The notes: generated by a model not told the origin, from the letters alone. Shown: positions 1-11,400, counted from the first letter of the stretch. The stretch is 64,000 nt of DNA from Trypanosoma brucei gambiense DAL972 (GCF_000210295.1 NC_026742.1:1612001-1676000); one strand, 5' to 3'. Translations and numbers: made by a program.

Positions 1-110
1 ATAAAAAAAAACAAAAAATATACCGAATCGTTTATGAATTAAATTAATGTATGCGCGTTCGATGTTGTTTCCGAGTTATATATGTGTATCTATATTAATA
101 ATAATAATAA

Positions 111-169
<59 letters not shown>

Positions 170-1056
170 CTAAATTTGTTTTCTGCAGTTTTTATTAAGG
201 CGGTTGACATATTTCTTGTCTTTCTTTCCCTCCGCGAATCTGTTTAACATTGTCACCATCGTGACGTCAATAATGTCGAATTCTTTGTATATGCATAAGT
301 GATTCAAAAAGATGGTGTGTGATCACATAACCATTTGGCGTTTTTCATTTTATATTATTGTTGTGTATGTACATATATATTTTATTACTTGTTTATTTTA
401 ATATTTATCATAAATTCTCGTTAGGGTATGACTGACCTTTCTGTTACTTTTCTTGTGTATATATGTGTCTCTTTATATTACCAATACGCGCTAGTGGCCG
501 TCTGGAGGCGTGTACATTAAATAAAATAAAACTTGTTTATATGTTTATACGCGTAGCGCAGCGTCCGTGTGGGGGACTGAGAAAATGGAGAAGTGGTATT
601 TTATTTCACTATGTCGATTTCGCCCTTTTTTAGAGGAAGAAAATAAAAGAGAGAATGCTTAAATACAAATTTGTGTACAATTCGAACTCTTCTCGTCACT
701 TGTCTTTTTTTTTTAATATATTTATTTGTGTTATTTGAGTAGTGTACAGTAATTGGAATGACATTACTCCACTTAATTATATCATTACTTTAATTCATTA
801 TTGCTTTTAATATCATTTTTTTTCTTTTTAAATAAAGGTTGTCGAGTGCCAACACCAACGAAAAAAAAACACGAGGAAAAGGGAGCAATAGAACAGGCGT
901 GTAAACGTCACAGCAGTATTTGTACTATTATACGTTTCCATACAAGAAATAACTAAAGCCTTTCATCATAAAACAAACTAAAAGAAAGGGAAGGATATAC
1001 GTACGCACACAAAACGACAATTACTAAACATTTTGAAGAGAAAAAAAAAGCAGTAA
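1..1056. other. Intergenic spacer with microsatellites and the predicted RFK splice site
   Basis: No credible coding sequence is seen. Positions 95-168 hold an (AAT)n block, then (ATT)n, then (TA)n; the first two are complementary and could form a hairpin. A T-rich tract at about 815-829 followed by AG at 836-837 is the best candidate SL acceptor for the riboflavin kinase gene and would give a 5' UTR of about 220 nt. Confidence 0.6.
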
Positions 1057-1578
1057 ATGCGACAAACTGGAAGTTTTCAGCCGTTCTTCTTGCGTGGAAA
1101 AGTAGTGCATGGCAAAGGTCGGGGAGGTTCACAACTTGGTTTTCCAACCGCTAACATTGGTCTCGATAAAGATGTTATGGAGTGCTTGCAACCGTACAAA
1201 AACCTTGTGGTTTATGGATGGGGAACTGTTTCACAGGTCCCCGGAAAAGAGCGAGAGAGTTTCGGTCCTTATCCATTTGCCGCCTCTATAGGATTCAACA
1301 TGCAATTTGATGAAAAAACACTTACCGTTGAGCCATATTTTTTGCATGAATTTGGTTGGGACTTCTACGGTGCCGTTGTGAAGATAATTGTGCTTGGGGA
1401 AATCCGAAGCATGGGTTCTTTTCATTCACTGCAGGCGCTAGTAGATACTATAAAAAGTGATGTCCAATTTACACGGGACATGTTGCAAAAACCGCAACTT
1501 CAAGAGTTCTCGCGTCACTCATTGTTTGAGTCACCCTCTTCCACCATTCCGTACTTCGAGGATCTACCCGATGAGTGA
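1057..1578 (+). CDS. RFK: Riboflavin kinase
   Basis: Phosphorylates riboflavin with ATP to give FMN, the first step of flavin cofactor synthesis. The 173-residue product has the length of a monofunctional eukaryotic enzyme, with no FAD synthetase domain. The N-terminal half shows the family signature: a glycine-rich GKVVHGKGRG stretch (about residues 14-23) followed by GFPTANI (about 28-34), whose PTAN binds ATP/Mg in the flavokinase family. A conserved HEFGWDFYG block follows near residues 95-105, where the catalytic acidic region of the family lies. The start is an ATG at 1057. Not in an operon in the bacterial sense; it is one cistron of a + strand polycistron. The assignment rests on motifs read by eye, without an alignment score. 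Confidence 0.9.
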   Translation: MRQTGSFQPFFLRGKVVHGKGRGGSQLGFPTANIGLDKDVMECLQPYKNLVVYGWGTVSQVPGKERESFGPYPFAASIGFNMQFDEKTLTVEPYFLHEFGWDFYGAVVKIIVLGEIRSMGSFHSLQALVDTIKSDVQFTRDMLQKPQLQEFSRHSLFESPSSTIPYFEDLPDE

Positions 1579-1642
1579 ACCCTCAATTCTTCTCAGTCAT
1601 GGTGAATATGAAGTTGAGACTGAATGGTAAGAGGAGGCATCC

Positions 1643-1674
<32 letters not shown>

Positions 1675-2159
1675 GTTTGTCTTATTTTATCGTCAAAGTT
1701 GATACATATATCCGACGAGTCGCGTGCGTGTGTGTGTGTGTATATGTGTGACAGTGTATTGACATCGCAATACGTGCTTTGATGAGTGTGTGCATCACAT
1801 TCTCCTTTATCCCCTTTTCGTGTAGCGAAAAGCCATATATTCGGGGAGGCGTGTGGGGCGCAGAGAAAAAAGAAGTAAACTAAAGTGACAGCGGTGAGCG
1901 AGTTGAAATGAGTTTGTAGTCCCCACTTTTTTGACCAGAGGGAGAAAGAGAAACAGTTTTCGCAGTTTGTGATTTATTTTTGAGTTGCTTGTTGATGTTT
2001 GTATGTGCGGTTAGGTTTCGCTTCTTCTTTGTGCTTACGGTACAAATGTTTTTATACCTCCTTTTTTAACCATTTATATTAGTATCCCCTTTACTCATTT
2101 TATCTTGTAGAATCCTATTTTGTGTATATCGTTACTATCATTATTATCACTACAGCTTG
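1579..2159. other. Intergenic spacer
   Basis: Holds a (TTA)n microsatellite near 1645-1673 and a short (TG)n tract near 1727-1747. Pyrimidine-rich sequence from 2047 is followed by AG at 2081-2082 and by another AG at 2109-2110; either could be the SL acceptor for the EF-hand gene. No coding sequence is seen. Confidence 0.55.
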
Positions 2160-2861
2160 ATGTACAACTCTGGTGGGGAGGTGCGCTCCTATGCTCAGCG
2201 CGTGTTCGCCTTGTATAGTCGTGAAAATGTTCTTTCAGTTTCACGCTTCTGCCTTGCCTGGTACGTATTATGGGGAAAACAACCGAATCCAACCGTAACG
2301 GAACTACTCTTTGGTCGGTGTGATGCCTCTGGTGATGGAAACGTGACAACATATCCGAAGGAAATCTCTGACGAGGGTTATGCGCCCCCCTTGAGGGGCT
2401 CTTCAAGTGATTATTGTAAACGACCTTCAGGTGTTAACACCGTCGCGGTTGGTGCTTCAGTGCCGCCCAATGCAACTCTACAAAGACGAATATCTGAGGA
2501 AGAGTTTGTACGGTTTGCTGTTGCATATTATGACTCCATGGGGAATGACGCCTCAAACTTGAGTGACGTGCCGGGAGCAGCAAATCCATTTCATGCCGTC
2601 CCACGGGTTGCGCATTGGGCCCACTTCATCGCACTGGCTGGTGACAAGGGATATGTGACGTTACAGGATATTTTAGAAACGGAAAATGTTGCGTGGCTGC
2701 GACCCCCTGGACATGAAGATGGCGATGTGAATCCAAAAGGTGTGCGAGGCGACGGACGTGCCGCTTTACTCTCCCACGCATTTGCTATTGCAGATAGTAA
2801 CAAGGATGGAAAAGTAGTATTTGGCGACGTGGAAAATTATATGCGACCATTATCATCGTGA
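2160..2861 (+). CDS. EF-hand domain protein
   Basis: A 233-residue protein probably binding calcium. The frame opens at a TTG at 2157, but the first ATG is 2160, which I use. A C-terminal EF-hand loop reads DSNKDGKVVFGD (about residues 216-227): ligands at positions 1, 3, 5 and 12 are plausible, with Asp in place of the usual Glu at position 12. An earlier loop-like stretch, DASGDGNVTTYP (about residues 56-67), has the D-x-S-x-D-G pattern but lacks an acidic residue at position 12, so it is probably a degenerate hand. Nothing else identifies a specific role, and no transmembrane segment or targeting signal is obvious. Calmodulin-like or parafusin-like functions cannot be assigned. Confidence 0.75.
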   Translation: MYNSGGEVRSYAQRVFALYSRENVLSVSRFCLAWYVLWGKQPNPTVTELLFGRCDASGDGNVTTYPKEISDEGYAPPLRGSSSDYCKRPSGVNTVAVGASVPPNATLQRRISEEEFVRFAVAYYDSMGNDASNLSDVPGAANPFHAVPRVAHWAHFIALAGDKGYVTLQDILETENVAWLRPPGHEDGDVNPKGVRGDGRAALLSHAFAIADSNKDGKVVFGDVENYMRPLSS

Positions 2862-3117
2862 AGGAACTGCGGTAAGTTATATTTTCCCTACTGCGCGCGT
2901 GTTCGTGTTGTTGTTGTAAAATATTGCGATGGGGTCGAGAAAGGAGTAAGTGTCTTTGGAGAGAGACTACTTTCTGACCCAAGTTTCCCGTTAAGTATGA
3001 CTCTTTTCATATGCGCTCTACTCCGTTAACAAGCGTCTCCACTACATTTACCGTAGCTAACCAATACACGACTACCCGTGCACATTTCTCCTCTGTTTCT
3101 TCACATGAAGGAATCAC

Positions 3118-4380
3118 ATGCCGGAGGTCGGCACTCAAGTTTACTGGTATGATTTTGAGGACGCTCCACCTCCATGGAAGAATGAGGAGGAACTGGCGAA
3201 AATGCTGGAGCTAAGCTCCTCCATCGAAGGTCCAATCAGTGATGCGCGGCATATGCTTGTGCAACCCCGTGAGGTATATATTAGCATGCGTACAAAACTA
3301 CGGAACAGACAACAACCATGCAATAGATATTGGAGCATTGTTCTTGAACCACACTTCGGCCCTCTGCTTGGAATGAATATGGTGATGCGCGAGTTGAAAG
3401 TGGAAATGGTTACTCGCGGGGAAGCTGAGGAAGCAGTGAATGGTGTGGTAGAGGAGTTCAACGCAATGAGTCAATTATATTCTGCAACGGATGGTGCAAA
3501 TGACGGATTGGGTACGGCGCTCTCAGGGAAGTCTGCACAAGCTATGGATGTGAAGGTTGCTCCTTTTCTTGAAGTGGTCAGAAAACTTTGCGAACCTCGA
3601 AACTTGGACGTGGTTGAATGGAACAGGGATGAGTTGCGCCGCAGGGGACGAATTGCTTTCACGGATTTGCTGTATCACAAGCGTGTCGTAATGATTGTAG
3701 ATACCTCCAAACCTCATTTCTTGATTTGCCTTCCCGTGACGCACAAGAAAAGACTGACAGACAAGAGAGAAGTGTACTGCATGCAATTGCTTGCTCCAAC
3801 TGCCAGCCCTGTCCCTTGGAGACGCCTCACGAAATACGCACTGGTGAGTCCGCGGGCGCGTGAATTTGTTATTATTACCATCACGAAGAGAGACAGCGTG
3901 AAAAACAGTAATTTGTCTAGCGACGTCATTGGTGCTGCACCTGAGGCGAAATCAGCATCGCAAAAAGATTTGGAGGATGGGGAGGACGGTGATTATGACG
4001 ATGAAGAGGCTGAAGACGAATATGACAACGATGATGATGATGAAGAGGATGACGGGGATGAGGATGAAAATAGCAATGACGGTGACAACCGACCTCGTAA
4101 GCGTGCACGCGTCGCTGATAGCGTTGATAACTCGGAGACTGACTCGCTTAACAACAATGAAGATTACCCGTTTTTGAATGAGATTGACGCATACGAGAGG
4201 ATGAGAACCGGATCAGCGCCAATTTTTTCTGCGGAGGACCGTGTGCCGGATGACCCGTTGTTCAATACACCAGTTGCTACTTATCGAAGGGCGTCGCGTG
4301 CAACTCGAGAGGGGCGTGATTGGGTATATCGCTTCACCCACCAAAATGATAGGAATAAACTTTTCGCTCTAACTAATTGA
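3118..4380 (+). CDS. Conserved-looking protein with acidic tract and basic nuclear signal
   Basis: I do not recognise this 420-residue protein. The first two thirds look like a folded domain with normal composition. Residues about 282-325 are almost entirely Asp/Glu/Asn, followed at once by RPRKRARV, a typical monopartite nuclear localisation signal. The C-terminal 70 residues look ordered again (motif DWVYRFTHQNDRN near the end). An acidic block next to a basic signal is common in histone chaperones, nucleolar proteins and chromatin factors, so a nuclear role is a reasonable inference but no more. The start is the ATG at 3118; AG at 3055-3056 after a pyrimidine-rich stretch is a candidate SL acceptor. 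The overlapping frames in the acidic region are products of its GAT/GAN repeats. Confidence 0.8.
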   Translation: MPEVGTQVYWYDFEDAPPPWKNEEELAKMLELSSSIEGPISDARHMLVQPREVYISMRTKLRNRQQPCNRYWSIVLEPHFGPLLGMNMVMRELKVEMVTRGEAEEAVNGVVEEFNAMSQLYSATDGANDGLGTALSGKSAQAMDVKVAPFLEVVRKLCEPRNLDVVEWNRDELRRRGRIAFTDLLYHKRVVMIVDTSKPHFLICLPVTHKKRLTDKREVYCMQLLAPTASPVPWRRLTKYALVSPRAREFVIITITKRDSVKNSNLSSDVIGAAPEAKSASQKDLEDGEDGDYDDEEAEDEYDNDDDDEEDDGDEDENSNDGDNRPRKRARVADSVDNSETDSLNNNEDYPFLNEIDAYERMRTGSAPIFSAEDRVPDDPLFNTPVATYRRASRATREGRDWVYRFTHQNDRNKLFALTN

Positions 4381-5318
4381 TAGTGCACCGTTCGTGTTTC
4401 CGTCCTTTCTCCTTCTTACCGCACTCCCCTTTGTTTTTCTCGTTGAGCAGCGCAAAAGTAATTACTTTTTTTCTTTTCATTTTACCAACATTGTGCGAGG
4501 AAAGGGAAAAAAAGAATCGCGGTTAAAAGAATAGAACGAGGAAATGAAATGACACCCAATCTGTGGGGAGGCGATGCGGGAAAGGGGAGAAGTGGGTTTG
4601 CGAGAAGGGAATGGGAGATGAAGTCATTCGTTTGTGTGTGTGGGGGGGGGGGCTGCGAAGGAAAATGGAGACGGAAAGGGGGACGGTTTTCGTAAATAAA
4701 AAAATGTTGATTATATATATTTATTTATATTTACGTTTATACAATCGATTTTATTTCATTTTATTTTTGTCACCGCTATCCTGCTGTTTTAATAATATTC
4801 CTCCATTTTTTTATTGGCGTGTGTCTTAAGAAGACACACTTTATTCCCCGAGTGATGTGTTACTGTGTGCAGCAAAATGACCTTGGCTGCATTTTTTTTT
4901 CGTTTTCTTCCCGTTCTCGTTCCCATCCCTTGTCTTTCTGTTATTTAGACTTTTCATTTACCTTAACCAGAATGCACTCCCGGTGTAATGTTGTTGATTC
5001 TTGCATTTGCGGACACCCCTTACCGAGACGTTGCATCGGCGTTGCAGTGTTCTTACTGTTCTTTTCCTTATTTTCATATCTCCGTTATGTCCTATTATTA
5101 TTATTATCCCGTAAGTTGCTTTGCTCTTGCCCTCCCCCCTCCTCCCCCCCCCCCAGTTGTCGCTCTCTCGCTCTCTCTGAAATTCTGCGTTCTACTTAAT
5201 ATTTGCACTGACTTTCTCTTTCCGTATATCTACATGTGTGCTTATATCTTCGTATTGACGGTATCCCATGCGCTGAAAAAAAAAAAGTGCTTTGGAAAAT
5301 AGAAGGTAACGTAGGGGA
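4381..5318. other. Intergenic spacer
   Basis: Rich in T and C runs. It contains a G10 homopolymer near 4643 and a C-rich tract at 5131-5154. Long open frames across 4563-5302 on the + strand are made of homopolymer runs and are not credible genes. It serves as 3' UTR of the acidic protein gene and 5' UTR of IPMK. Confidence 0.55.
5131..5156 (+). promoter_or_regulatory. Predicted SL trans-splice acceptor for IPMK
   Basis: An almost pure pyrimidine tract (5131-5154, mostly C) ends directly in AG at 5155-5156. The IPMK ATG lies 163 nt downstream. This is the standard trypanosome signal arrangement; the exact site is predicted. Confidence 0.6.
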
Positions 5319-6347
5319 ATGTTAAATATTTGCCAAAACTTGTCTTCCGTTGCAAAACCGGATCTAATTGTCGTGAGTGGTCACAAATGCAACATTCAGC
5401 GAGGGCCTCAAACTTCTATTGGCACACCAACTATCACAAAAAGGGTTACAGCTTGGGAGGCGCTCATATACCTGGAGATGTTGCTGGCAGAAGATGAGGC
5501 ATTTGCGATTTTGGCAACGTTTGTTCCACCGCTCGTAGCGCTGTTGCCTCCGGAGAATTTTGCTTCGGATAATTGGGTTTATGTCCATGATCCGGCGTCG
5601 CGACCTTTACTAAAGTCAATTTTCACGCAACTAAAACAGATGAGCGCTGACACACATGGATACAATGAAGTAATGGACACAACTCGTTGGGAAATAATTT
5701 TAGTTGATGTAACCGCAACATTTCATAAACCTTGTGTGCTTGATATTAAACTTGGATATGTGCGGCATTCACCGCACACATTACCCGACAAGGTGGAGCG
5801 CATACGTAAGAGGCAGCTTCGACGAAGCCAACCCATACGGTTTTGCGGTGCACATCACCAATTTTGTCGCCAAAATAACGACATCGGGGAGTGCTTTGAA
5901 TTAGAAGAGTTCACAAAAGACATGGGTTATGCACTGGAGACAGAAGAGAGCCACCGCCGTGCACTTCGCTCCTTTTTTACCACAGCATCCCTAATGACCA
6001 CATCGAATATCAATGAGACGGCCATAATTGACGATCGGCATGCAATGGCGCGCTCGCGGTGCTGCCGTCAGCGCGTTCAAAAGTTAGTTGATTTCTTAAA
6101 GGGTCATTTGGGTCAAATGCTATTGGAGAGAATAGCATTTGTTTCCGCGTCGTTATTGATTGTGTACGATGCGACGGGGTGTTGCGGCAGAAATGTTACC
6201 GTAAGTGAAGGGATCAATAGTATGAATGATATGGTGAACGTTTATTTGATTGACTTCTCTCGCTCAGGTGACAGGCGGTTACACTTTCCTGAGGAGGTGG
6301 TTGGGTTTGTTCAAGGTTTGGAAAAAATTATTTTTCTTCTTTCATGA
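5319..6347 (+). CDS. IPMK: Inositol polyphosphate multikinase
   Basis: Phosphorylates inositol phosphates such as Ins(1,4,5)P3 to more highly phosphorylated forms; in T. brucei IPMK has been linked to development and signalling. The 342-residue product carries the hallmark PxxxDxKxG motif of the inositol polyphosphate kinase family as PCVLDIKLG (residues 138-146; Asp142 and Lys144 are the key positions). It also has ASLLIVYD (about 275-282), matching the SSLL-type block, and LIDFS near residue 310, matching the C-terminal IDF motif that binds metal. A Cys/His-rich insert follows the first motif (about residues 165-180). The start is the ATG at 5319. IP6K or IP3K specificity cannot be excluded from sequence alone, but length and motif set fit IPMK best. 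Confidence 0.88.
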   Translation: MLNICQNLSSVAKPDLIVVSGHKCNIQRGPQTSIGTPTITKRVTAWEALIYLEMLLAEDEAFAILATFVPPLVALLPPENFASDNWVYVHDPASRPLLKSIFTQLKQMSADTHGYNEVMDTTRWEIILVDVTATFHKPCVLDIKLGYVRHSPHTLPDKVERIRKRQLRRSQPIRFCGAHHQFCRQNNDIGECFELEEFTKDMGYALETEESHRRALRSFFTTASLMTTSNINETAIIDDRHAMARSRCCRQRVQKLVDFLKGHLGQMLLERIAFVSASLLIVYDATGCCGRNVTVSEGINSMNDMVNVYLIDFSRSGDRRLHFPEEVVGFVQGLEKIIFLLS

Positions 6348-7286
6348 TGAGAACCGGCGATCTTCGGTATTTCGGTTGTTTTAAATTTGGTAGTATGACA
6401 TGGTGTCTTATATTTATTCGATCTCACTCTCTTTTTACCCCTTTCCTCTCGTTGAAATAGATATATATATATATATATGTTATAGTGCACATCTATCTTC
6501 TTTTTCAGTCCACTGATTTCTCCCCTTTGTTTCTATTATTGTCTACTTTTCCTTTCCACACCTTCGCTCTCGCGACACCACTGTGATGATAAGCTCAGGG
6601 TGCGCAGATGGTTCCCCACTCGCGAGCCGATTAACGTAGCACAGAAATTATACGTTGTTAACTTTTTATCGCATAACACTCTTCAAATCCATACATTTGC
6701 ACGTTTGCGCTGATGCTTCCGAGTTATATTGCTAGTTGGGAGCTTTTTTTTTGATGCTGTCGCTTGAAATTTTCTGTGGTGGTAAACGTTAACTTCTTGT
6801 ATCATCGTACTGCGTAGAGGCATTCATTTGCATGTATGTATGTTCCTGCATACCACATTGATGAGGAGCCGCCGAACTGTTGTTGGAGGTCTTCCGACTT
6901 GGGATTACACCGGGTGTGGAGCGTCAAAAGAGCATGATATTGTGGATGGAATATGGTTTCTCGTGTTTTATGTGTTTGGTAGCTTGAAGGTTCTTTCGTC
7001 TTTTCGATATTTATGATTTGCAACGGGAATCGTGTTTTTGACGCCAGTTATTTTTCGTGTTCAGTAGTTGAGTCCCTCGACCCTTGGTCTCTCGCACGCT
7101 GAACACTTAAACTTCCAATCACCCCTACTCGAATTTAAGGATAAAATAGTATTTCAACTGTTGTTTCTTCTTCGTGTGGATAATTCAAGTACACCTTATC
7201 TGTTTCTTTCCCCCATCTAATCTATATATTTTGTCTTAGGTATCGCCTCATAGATTCCTTTATCTTAAAGAAAAGAAGATCTTTAG
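6348..7286. other. Intergenic spacer
   Basis: Contains a (TA)n run near 6461-6478 and many T-rich stretches. The pyrimidine-rich segment from about 7200 ending in AG at 7238-7239 is a good SL acceptor for the dynein light chain gene, 47 nt before its ATG. A pair of short overlapping frames at 6802-7023 on both strands has no features of a gene. Confidence 0.55.
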
Positions 7287-7754
7287 ATGTCGAGTGGAAG
7301 CCATCGTTCCCCCTCGGCCATGCGGCCCTCCACTCGAATAAGCTCAATTGGTGCCACGAGCAACCGCTCCTCCACTCATAACACAGAAACGGAGCTGGAC
7401 CCGTTTGTGGCTTCCCTGTCACGCGTGACGGTGTACACAGACATTCCCGACAAAACATTGCAACGCATTATGAGCATCACAGTGGACGCATACAACCGAT
7501 TTGTGCTCGTTCCCACTCGCAACACTTGGCGGAAGGAGGAGGGATCGCGGAAGGAGCTCGAACGCGAGGTGGAGCGTACAGCATTGAGGGATATCGCACA
7601 GGCAGTGAAAGTAAATGTAGAAGCTGCCCTTGGAGGGACTTGGCACGTTATTTATGGGCGGTCATTTGCCACATATGTCACACACCAGCAGCGTTGCTTC
7701 TGCCACTTTCAGTTAGACGGAGCGAATGTTGTGGTGTGGCGCCATGGCGGTTAG
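7287..7754 (+). CDS. Dynein light chain, LC8-type
   Basis: Likely a light chain of axonemal or cytoplasmic dynein, or a related LC8 hub protein. The 155-residue product has a Ser/Thr/Arg-rich, probably disordered N-terminus (1-40). The LC8 fold follows: a helix around VYTDIPDKTLQRIMSITVDAY, then the diagnostic end TWHVIYGRSFATYVTHQQ followed by FCHFQLDGANVVVWRHGG, which matches the beta strands and terminal Gly-containing tail of DYNLL. Classical LC8 is about 89 residues. This protein is longer because of the N-terminal tail and a charged insert of about 20 residues (around 77-97) between the first helices, so it is a divergent member. The start is the ATG at 7287. Confidence 0.87.
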   Translation: MSSGSHRSPSAMRPSTRISSIGATSNRSSTHNTETELDPFVASLSRVTVYTDIPDKTLQRIMSITVDAYNRFVLVPTRNTWRKEEGSRKELEREVERTALRDIAQAVKVNVEAALGGTWHVIYGRSFATYVTHQQRCFCHFQLDGANVVVWRHGG

Positions 7755-8486
7755 AATGGAAGGGACAGCAGTTAAAGTACGGTTGCTGGCGAGCGCACGT
7801 TTGTCCGTACGTATGTGTGGTTTGTGTCCTTTAGGTCGCTAAAAATCGCTTGTGATACTCAGAGCGATAGGTCTTCTAATCGAAGTTTGTTTGCGGCAGG
7901 CACTTCGTTACTTTTTCCCACTTTTTTTAAAAAAATTGTTCTTGAAGGCGCTGACGCGTGGTTGTGCCCTTCAGTTTTTCTTTCGACGGATCATCGTTGA
8001 GATAAATGCAATAACAAGGGATCATTTGAGAAGAAATGAGATAGAAAGAGTTTGTGTATGTGTGTGCGATGGTAGAGAGAATAGGGGAAGGTGAAAGCTT
8101 TTAAACCTGATTGATGCTTTCTTTCTTTCTTTCCTGTCCCTTAATCCTCTTGGTGCGGTTGATGTATGTACGAAGGGTTGGGGATGTTGACCCCTCGAGA
8201 AACGTGTTCACACTGTGTGGAAAGAAAATATGTGATAACTTAGAGATATCTACGCTGCGCAGTTTTATTGTTCCGTGGTTTCGCCGTTCTCTTTCACAAC
8301 CGCGTTCTGTAAAGCTCGCTTTCCTTTCGTTCTACACCTTGCCTCTCTTGGATCTGACACAATTTATAATTAAAGCAATAGTTCTGATTAGAAAGCGTTC
8401 GGAGAAACGCAGTGAGCAGGCGGAACCTGTCTTCACCCGTCTCACGAATTTTAGTTTTTGCTTTTTTTTCTTTGGCTTATCTGACA
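7755..8486. other. Intergenic spacer
   Basis: T-rich spacer. A pyrimidine-rich stretch at about 8317-8350 followed by AG near 8374-8375 is a candidate SL acceptor for the WD40 gene. A second polypyrimidine run (about 8459-8475) lies just before the ATG. A 132-codon + frame at 8111-8509 overlaps the WD40 start and has no recognisable domain; I do not call it. Confidence 0.5.
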
Positions 8487-11400
8487 ATGCAAGACATGCG
8501 TATGTTTAATGTATGTGCTCTGCTCAGCCACAATGACAGCAGTGCCGATATCATTCGAGGGGGGTTTGGAGGTTTTCCGAATGGAATGTGTTTAGAAGAT
8601 TTTCGTACTTTTGTACTTCAGAACGTATTATCGAAGCCGGAGGGTGAAGAGGGTACCGAAACGCGTCGTTGTACAACATCTAAAACAACCATTATGAATT
8701 TACTTACGGATGTGGATGCAGAAACACTGAGAATGAGAAGTGGTGGTGCCAGCGGTCTTCAACCGCGGTTTTCAAAGCAACCCTTGTTCTCTTTTTCACG
8801 AAGGAAATCTGGCAAACCGCGCAGCTTTGGTTCGGTTCTCATGGAGGCGGATGAAAATGATAAACTTTGTCATTTGGACTACCTTTTTAGCCTTGTAGAT
8901 TCCGATCGTGATGGATTTATCACATGGGATGATATGTCACAGCGTGCTGTAGAGGAGGCGACACAAGACATTACATCGGCACTTCAGAGTATGCACTCCT
9001 ACTCCTTCTTCCGTTCCTCCACAAGATCGAGGGCCATAAAGTCGATTCACGGACTTCCGCAGCATAAATCCCTTTTTGCTGTCGTCACAGGTTCTCATCC
9101 TCTAACTCTTATGAAGAGGTCAGACTTCAGTATAGCCAAGCAGTTCACACCGAGGGAAGTTGGAGGTGCGCCACCGACCTCAGTGGAGTACCTTCCGGGA
9201 CCTGATATTTTACTAAGTTATTCTAGGGACGACGCGACAATTCGTGGTTGGTGGAACTTTTTGTCCGTTAGCCGCATGGGTGTCATGAATCCCTTACATC
9301 TGGATGGGATTGTGCGAAGATTGAGGTTAGGGAACAGTTCTCTTCCTTATTCTTTCTTCACAGCCGGGAGCAATGGCAACATTCAGCACTGGAAGGTACC
9401 CAAACAACGATACGTGTGTGATATGGTTAGCGAGCACATATACAAGGGCATTCACTCGTGTGAAAGCGGTGGAATTATTGACTTTGTGATGACTGATGAA
9501 TGGTTCTTCTCCGTGGGGTTTGATCATCGCGTGGTCTCGACGAATGTAGAAACAGGTCGTTCCGTTGTTATGGGTCAGATGACGGAGACCATTCGGTTTG
9601 TAGAGTATAATAAACCTTTTAATTGTTTTCCGTGTGTCACATATGGAAACGAACTCTTACTGTGGGATGTTCGTTCCTCGTCCGAGTCTCGTAGTACACC
9701 ACTTGTCGACGACTCATTTAAGGTTCACAGAGGGAGTGTAATTGGTTTAACCAATGCACCGGGACTGCCGCAGGTGATCACAGCAGACAACACAGGGAGA
9801 ATAAAAATATGGGATCTTCGCCTTCTTCGTTGCGTGCAGACGCTGTTTGCTGACGGGTCTTCCGAGAGTGACTTTAGTTTGGACATGGTGGGCAAAGAGT
9901 TAAACGGGTCAAAAAATGGTACTTCCCACAACTCTAAGAACTTCAAAACTGGAAAAAGTCGATGTATTTCCTCCTTTTGTTACTTTGCCAACACACATGA
10001 AATTGTGTCTAGCTCGGCTGACGCATTAGTTTCGCTGCGATATGATCGCCGTAGCGACTGTACTATTGCCGATGCCGACGTCTTATATTACGCATGCTTT
10101 GATGAGCAGCATGAACTAATTGTATTACAGGGTCCTACCCGTACAAGTGTGTGGGACGCTAAAGGCGGTTACCGGCGCTCGCTTTTTGATCGAGTCACCC
10201 AATCGGATATTCCTATTGGCAGGTATGAAGTTGTTGCCATGTGCGTCGACCCGATACGAAATCGTATATTTTATGCCTTAGCTGAAGGTGTCATTGAGGT
10301 TCGTTCATCAAAGGATTATGTACTGATCGACACCTACTCGATGCACAATTCAGAAATAAGGGAGATGTGTTTTAGTTACAAACACAACATGTTAGTTAGC
10401 ATGGCTGAGAATGGGGTGATTTCTGTTCGCAACGAAAAGCGATCCGTGCCATGGACGATGAGTATTTCCGTCTCCAAAAGAAAGTTACGATCCCTCATTT
10501 TGAGCGACGAACTTGGTTTTATTTGTTGTTGTGACGACCATTACATTTATTTTATCGATTACAGGCAAACGTCCCTCGTCCCTTTCCCCATAGAAGCGCC
10601 GTTCCCCGTGCACGTGATGGCTATATTCGGTACATTACCAGTACTGGCACTCGGAAGTAAGGAGGGACAGATTGTTCTGTGGTCACTTCCACCCGCAGAA
10701 GTGAGTTACACAATGTTAGCTTCCATCAACTTAGAAGGTATTGCCAAGTCTCAGGGCCAAAAACCAATCGCACAGCCTAAAAAGGATAATGAGGACAGTT
10801 CATCACTTGGAAATGAAACTACATGGCTGCCACTTGGACTTGGTGAAACCAAGGAATACAAATATCAAGAGGAATTATTACCATCCGTTGCTGCGGCATC
10901 CGTCAAGGCAAGTAGTGAGTCCTGCGACAGTTCCCTGTGCAGTTTACTGCGTGAAATTTGCCGCAAAGAATCCAGTAGCTTGATTACAGCCATTGCATTT
11001 GATGACGTTTTGCACAACCTTTTCGTCGCAGATGGAAGCGGTAAAATATTTGTTTACTCTCTTTGTCCCTTGGTGCAGGACTATGGACTTCTGCCTTGCT
11101 CATTTGAGAAGCGCACAAGGTACAGGCTTCGGGATGTGCCGAGAGATTCAAGGCTATCGAATACTCCTCCACTAGCGCACACCATCACCGCCCATCACTC
11201 AGCAGCAAACTACATGACGTGGTTTCCTGGTCTGCGGGTCATTATATCATGTGGAGGTGACTCCAATGTAAAACTTTTTGACGTGGACGGAAGGGAGGTT
11301 GGGCAATTGCTCATGACACGTCTTCCCCCGAGGCCCGCGTTTGACGCGGTAAATAATGATCGTGAAAGTAGACCAGAAACAGGTACCGTTGTGGTCAAGG

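Noticed and set aside
4819..5302. 126- and 104-codon frames upstream of IPMK
   Set aside because: Products are Ser/Phe/Leu/Pro-rich translations of pyrimidine tracts that serve as splice signals.
8111..8509. 132-codon frame overlapping the start of the WD40 gene
   Set aside because: It has no domain, overlaps the next gene, and the region contains that gene's predicted splice signals.
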